Shown here: piece after piece, positions 36,801-42,800 of the stretch
How positions within the stretch are numbered: position 1 is the first letter of the stretch
Layout of the letters: the number at the start of each line of letters is the position of its first letter
NCBI GenBank assembly: GCA_027576995.1
Contig: JANBQC010000010.1
Coordinates: 1-64,000 of the forward strand
Reading direction: 5' to 3'
DNA: 64,000 nt
DNA from: Dimargaris cristalligena
Taxonomy: Eukaryota; Kickxellomycota; Dimargaritomycetes; Dimargaritales; Dimargaritaceae
Notes under the pieces: model-generated
Databases searched by the model: none
The model's input: the letters and a program-made list of their open reading frames with translations, nothing else
What the model was told of the DNA's origin: nothing
Position numbers and translations under genes: made by a program

Positions 36801-39800
36801 CCCCGGCGATATCGCTACCCGCCCCTGCCGGCACCCTGTCTGCCCCTCAAGGGCAAAAGACCCTGCCCAGGGTTCACTCAGTTACCTTCACCTGCCCTTC
36901 GACCACTATCCAGGCCTTCGCCCAGGCCCACAGCATTACCACAGCCTCCTTGCTACGTGCCCTGTGGGCCCTGTTGCTCAGTCAGTACCTGAATGAACGT
37001 TCCGACGTGGTCTTTGGCGTGGTGGTATCCGGCCGCAACACCCCCATCGCGGGTATTGAGCGCATGGTGGGAATGTGTATCAACACGGTTCCTTTCCGAG
37101 CCCAACTGAACCCTGAAGCTGCCGTACTTGACTGGCTGCATCAGCTACACTCCATCTCCGGCCGGATGATCCCCTTTGAGCACTGTCGCCTGACAGATAT
37201 TAAGCAGTGGGCCCTTTCCAATGGCCCAGCGAGCAGCGGGGATATGTTCCAGTCCATTATTGTATATGAAAACTACCCAACGTCCAACATCGAATTGCCT
37301 GAGCCGGAAATCAGCTACCAACGCGGCCAAGGCCTCGAATTCACCGAGTATCCCCTATCGGGCTGCTTCATTGAAATTGGCGGCCATCTCCAGCTCAAGA
37401 TCGTCTACAGCTCTCACCTGTATGACCCTATTTACGTGACCCATATGGGAGACTACTTGAACCACTGCCTTTCCCGTATCATCCAAAGTGCCGCTGAACT
37501 TCGAATGGAGGACCTGTTCGCCCTCTCTCCCGCCGAGACCGAACTAGTCCTCCGCACCTGGGCAGTGGGCCCGGTCGATGAGTCGCCCCACCTCGACCGG
37601 AATCTCCACCAACTATATCTAGACCGGATGGACCAGGACCCGACCGCCATCGCCCTGGAATGGGAGGACCAACAGTGGTCCTACGCCGAGGTTTACGAAA
37701 AGGCGACCGGGGTGGCCCAGTGGCTCCTGGCCCGCGGTCAACAACCGAGCACCCCGGTGGCCCTTATCATCGACCGGTCCCCTGCCATGATTTTTGGGTT
37801 GCTTGGTACTCTATTGGCGGGTGGAACGTACGTACCTATGGAAGCCACCAACGTCCCCGATCGCCTTCGCCACATGCTTCACGAATTAGACGACCCTGCC
37901 ATTCTAACCACCCGCTCCCGAGCCCCACTGGTGTTTGACGAGCTCGGGGTGGACAAAGAACGGGTGGGATTCATTGACGAACTGGTGGAAAACCCCGTAG
38001 AGGGGTTGGCCGCAGGGAAGGATCGGCTGTGCGTCACGGTGACCCAGGATGACCTGGCCTACATTATCTTCACCTCCGGTACGACAGGCAAGCCTAAGGG
38101 AGTGCCCATCTCGCACCGGGGAATCGTTAATTTTGTGAGCCACAGCCCACACAACTTTGGCCTTAAACCGGGTCACCGGGTGATGCAGTTCCTTAATATT
38201 GCCTTTGACGGCTGCTTGTCTGAGGTCCTCAATACCCTTATTGGAGGGGCCACTTTGGTTCTCCGAGACGACGACTACACGGAGACGGCCAAGCGGGTCA
38301 ACACCCTACTCTGCACCCCGTCAGCCCTCAGTATCCTCGACCCGATGGACTATCCCAATCTCCGATTGATCAGCACGGCAGGCGAGGCACTCCCTTATTC
38401 TCTGGCCCAGCGCTGGGCAGCCCACTGTTCCCTGTACAATACCTACGGTCCCTCGGAGGCTAGTATCGGCACGCATATTGCCCATGTCAAGCCTGGCCAA
38501 CCCATTAGTATCGGTGTCCCCATTGCCAATAGTCAGTGCTACGTACTGGATGATAACCTGCGACTTGTACCAGCGGGGGTGGTTGGTGAAATGTGCATCG
38601 CCGGTCGGGGAGTTAGTCCCGGCTACTACAAACGACCCGACCTTAGTGCAAAGGCATTTGTCGATAACCCGTACGGCCCCGGTCGCCTGTACCTTACCGG
38701 TGACCTGGTGCGCTGGCTTCCCAGTGGAGAAGTACAGTACCTCTCCCGTAAGGACTCACAAATTAAGCTCCGAGGGTTCCGCATCGAACTCGGTGAATTG
38801 GAAAGCACTGCCGAACTGCTCCCCGAAGTGCAGCACAGCACGGCAGTGGTTAAAGACGGCCAGATCGTACTGTACGTGACCCCGACCCAGGTTGATGCCG
38901 ACGCAATCCGGGAACTTATTCGGACTAAACTACCGGCGTACATGGTCCCCGCCTATTTGATTACCCTGGACGAGATGCCCCTCACCAAAAATGGTAAGAT
39001 TGACCGGGCCCAATTGACCGCCCGAGTTCTCCCCACCTCGGGATCGGGGGGTAGTGCCCTGTATCAGTCCGACCCCGCGATTCTGGAGCTCCTGGTGGCC
39101 GCCCTGGGTCAGACCCTCAACCAGGACCCGACCGCCATCAACGTCAACTCCTCCTTTTTTGAACTGGGCGGCGACTCCATTTCGGCTATCCAGTTTGTGG
39201 CCAAGGGGAAGCGAGCGGGCCTGGATTTAAGTGTGGCACAGATCTTCAAGACACCTATTGTGGCCCAGCTGGCCAGTCTGGTGCAGCTAAGTGATCCCCG
39301 CAAGACCCGACCCTTCCTAGGCCTGCTCGCATCCGAGGAAATGGCCCACGCCCAGGGGGAGGTGCCCTTGACCCCCATCCAAACCTGGTTCCTGCAACAG
39401 CCGTTCCACCACTGGGACCAGTTCAACATGACCTTCCTGATTGAATGTCGCGAGGCTCTCACCCTGTCGGATGTTTACCGAACAGTCCAATCCCTGGTGG
39501 TCCACCACGACATGCTGCGGGTTCGTTTGGAACGGGGCTCTACCCCCCGTGAGGCCCGCCAGATTGTTCCCGCGTTCGACCCGGACCGGCCCTTGGACTC
39601 CTACGTGTACTTGGAGGAGGTTCATCTGGCCGATGCTAGCGAACTCTCCTTCTGGTTGGAAAAGATCCAGACCCGACTGTCTCTGTCTGACGGCCCTACC
39701 CTGGCCTGTGCCTTAATTCACCTGGATGGCCGCCCGCTATTGTTCACCACCATTCACCACTTCGCCCTGGACCTGGTGTCGTGGCGCATTTTATTGGAGG

Positions 39801-42800
39801 ACATGGAAACCCTCCTGACTGGCGGGCAATTGCCTGAGCCCACCATGCCCTTCCGCCAGTGGGCCCACCTTCTGAAAGCCTACGCCCAGACGCTATCTGA
39901 CGATGCTTGGCCCCAATACGGTCCCGTCGATCCCCTCCCGCTAGACTACCCCGAGTCGACCGAGGGCCACCACCAGCTGGCTTCGTGCCTGTCCCTGGAG
40001 CGCGCTCTCGGGACTGACCTGACCGATAAACTATTCTGCCAGCTCAGTGCCACCGCCGGGGCCACTCCCCAGGAGTTCATGCTGGCCTCCCTGATTGGTG
40101 CCCTACAGGCCGAACTGGCTATGCGTTCCGTCGAGATTGAGCTCGAGAGCCACGGTCGCCACCCCTGGGATAATGATATTGACATTTCCCGCACCGTGGG
40201 CTGGTTTACCGTCACCTACCCGTTGAGCTTCCATCCCTCTGCACCTGCCGGTGGACTCTCGGAACGCTTGGCCCGGCTTCGCCATGTTAAACATCGCCTG
40301 CGCCGAGTGCCCAGCAGTGGGTTCCCCTACAGCCTACTCAAGTACCTTAAGGACCATGATCCGGATACCGTTAATCCGGCCCTTCTCAAGCCCTTCCGCA
40401 AACCGGACGTCCTCTTTAACTACCTCGGGCGGTTCGAACACTTGGAAGCTGAAAATTCCTTCTGGCGCTCGTTTGACCACATACTGGGCGAGGACAGCTT
40501 CAACGTCAGTAAAACGGAGGATTGGAATCGGGTCCTGGATGCCGTCTGTCGGGTGGACACCGACCGTGGCCTAGTGCTGTGTCTCACTTACAACACTGAA
40601 ATGCACCGCCCGGACACGGCCGAACGTATCGTCGATCGCTGGCAGGCCGAATTGGGCTGTCTGATCAACGAAGCCCTCGCTAGTGCCACCCCAACCTACG
40701 CCCCCACCGATTACCCCCTTCTAAAGGGCCTTACCGAGACCGACCTGGACACCCTGGTGACGCTGGACCTTCCCTCCGCCAAATTTGACATTCGGCAAGT
40801 CGAAAACATCTACCCGTGTGCCCCCCTCCAGGAAGGCCTTTTATTCGCCATGCTCAAGGACCCTAGCGCCTACGTGATTCAGACCGCCTATACCATCCGC
40901 GGCCACTTGGACTCAGAGCGATTCAAGCGGGCCTGGGACCATGTGGGCCAAATCAACAGCATTCTCCGGACCCGGTTCTGCCTGGGTAGCCGGGCAGCAG
41001 GCGGTAAGAACCTCCAGGTGGTACTGAAGGAGTTCCACGCCGATTGGCGCGAATTCGACCTCTGTGGCCGGGACCCCGCCTCCTTCGAGGCCGAACTAGT
41101 CGAACAGGATCGCCGATTTGGGTTCTCTCCCGAGCTGCCCCTAGTCCGCTTCGCCCTCATCCGGCTCGAGGAGAGTGGGTGCCACCACCGGTTCATTCTG
41201 ACCATCCACCATGCCTTGGCGGACGGTTGGTCCAATGCCATTATGATCAACCAGCTCCTGCAGGCCTATATGGACCAGTGCCCCGTGGCCCGGATCAACT
41301 ACGACGAATTTATGGAGGTGCTTCTATCGCAGGACCCCCAGGAAGCCCGGGATCATTGGCGCGGCGAGCTCCATGGCCTATCGTCCCCTACCATTCTGAC
41401 GGGCCCCAAACCATGGGCCCCATCGGGGACCCGGAAGCTGGACCCTGTCGGAGGGGAGGGCGGCCAGGCCGGCCACCCCCGTCCCAAAACCAGTCGGTTT
41501 GTCCATGCCACCATTCAGGGCCTAGCCCGCATGAACAAACTGGCTCAGACCCAAGGCATCACCTTTGCCACCTTACTGCGAGCCGCCTGGGGTCTGACTC
41601 TCCACCACTACACCGGTCTGGACGATGTGGTGTTTGGTGTGATTGTATCGGGACGTAATGTCCCTATTGACAACATTGATCACTTGGTGGGTCTGTGTAT
41701 TAACAACATTCCCTTCCGGGTCCAAATCGACCAGAAGCAGCCCGTGGCCCAGTGGCTGGGAGACCTCCACCAGCGAGTGGCCGCAAGTGTGCGTTATGAA
41801 CACTGCCGCCTCACCGACATTACCAAATGGAGCGATCTGGCTCTCGACTCGGTGCTGTTTAACACGGCCCTCGTCTACGAAAACTACCCCATGGCTGAAT
41901 CCTCGGTCGACACCCCAATTTCCATCGACGGTGAATACGGGGTGGAGCACACGGAATACGACCTGTCCTTGTGCGTATTCAGCCATGATGACGCCCTCGA
42001 GATCAAATTGGAATACCAGCCCACCCTGTTCGATCCGACCTTTGCCCAGCAGCTTGCCCATCACTTCGCGGCGTTAATCACCCGGATTCATCAGGTGTCC
42101 CCCGCCTGTCCCTTGGGTGAAATTCCCCTATTATCCGAAGTCGAAAGCAGTCGGCTGCTGGCCCCCGCGCCTTTCACCATTAACCGGCTGTTCCCTTCGA
42201 ATGACTCCGACGAAGTAGCTGAGTGCTTTACCGCCCACGTCCTCTTCCGGAGCCAGGTTGAGCGCACTCCCGACGCCCCGGCGCTAGAGGGCCCCATGGC
42301 CTACGGTTCGCTGACCTACCGCCAACTGGACTGGCTGTCTAACGCACTGGCCAACCAAATCGGGACCCTCTTATCTATCGAAGACACGGTCCCGGCCGAG
42401 CCGGTGATCGCCATTTTATCGGACTGTCACCACGAAATCATCGTCAGCCAACTGGCCATTTGGAAGGCCGGCGGAGCCTTCGTGGTACTAGACCCCACCT
42501 ACCCACTCGAACGCAAGCGGTTCATCCTGGAGGATACCCAATGCACTTTGGTGCTGGGTGGATCCTTTGACCAGGTCCTAGCTATTGATCCGGTCCTAGA
42601 ACACATCGCTCTGGACGAGTTCCTTAACGTGAATGCTGTTCCCACAGCTGATTGTGACCTTACCTTCTCTATGGAATCGAACACCGACGAGAATGAACGT
42701 CGTTACCGTCTGGCGTGGGTGGTCTACACTTCGGGTTCCACAGGCCAGCCCAAGGGTGTCCTCGTGGAGCACGGTGGTGCGGTCAACTGCTTCCTGGCTA

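Noticed and set aside
23257..42300. Many open frames on the minus strand and in other plus frames inside the NRPS (up to about 200 codons)
   Set aside because: They are shadows of GC-rich, codon-biased coding sequence; their translations are Arg/Gly/Pro-rich without domains.
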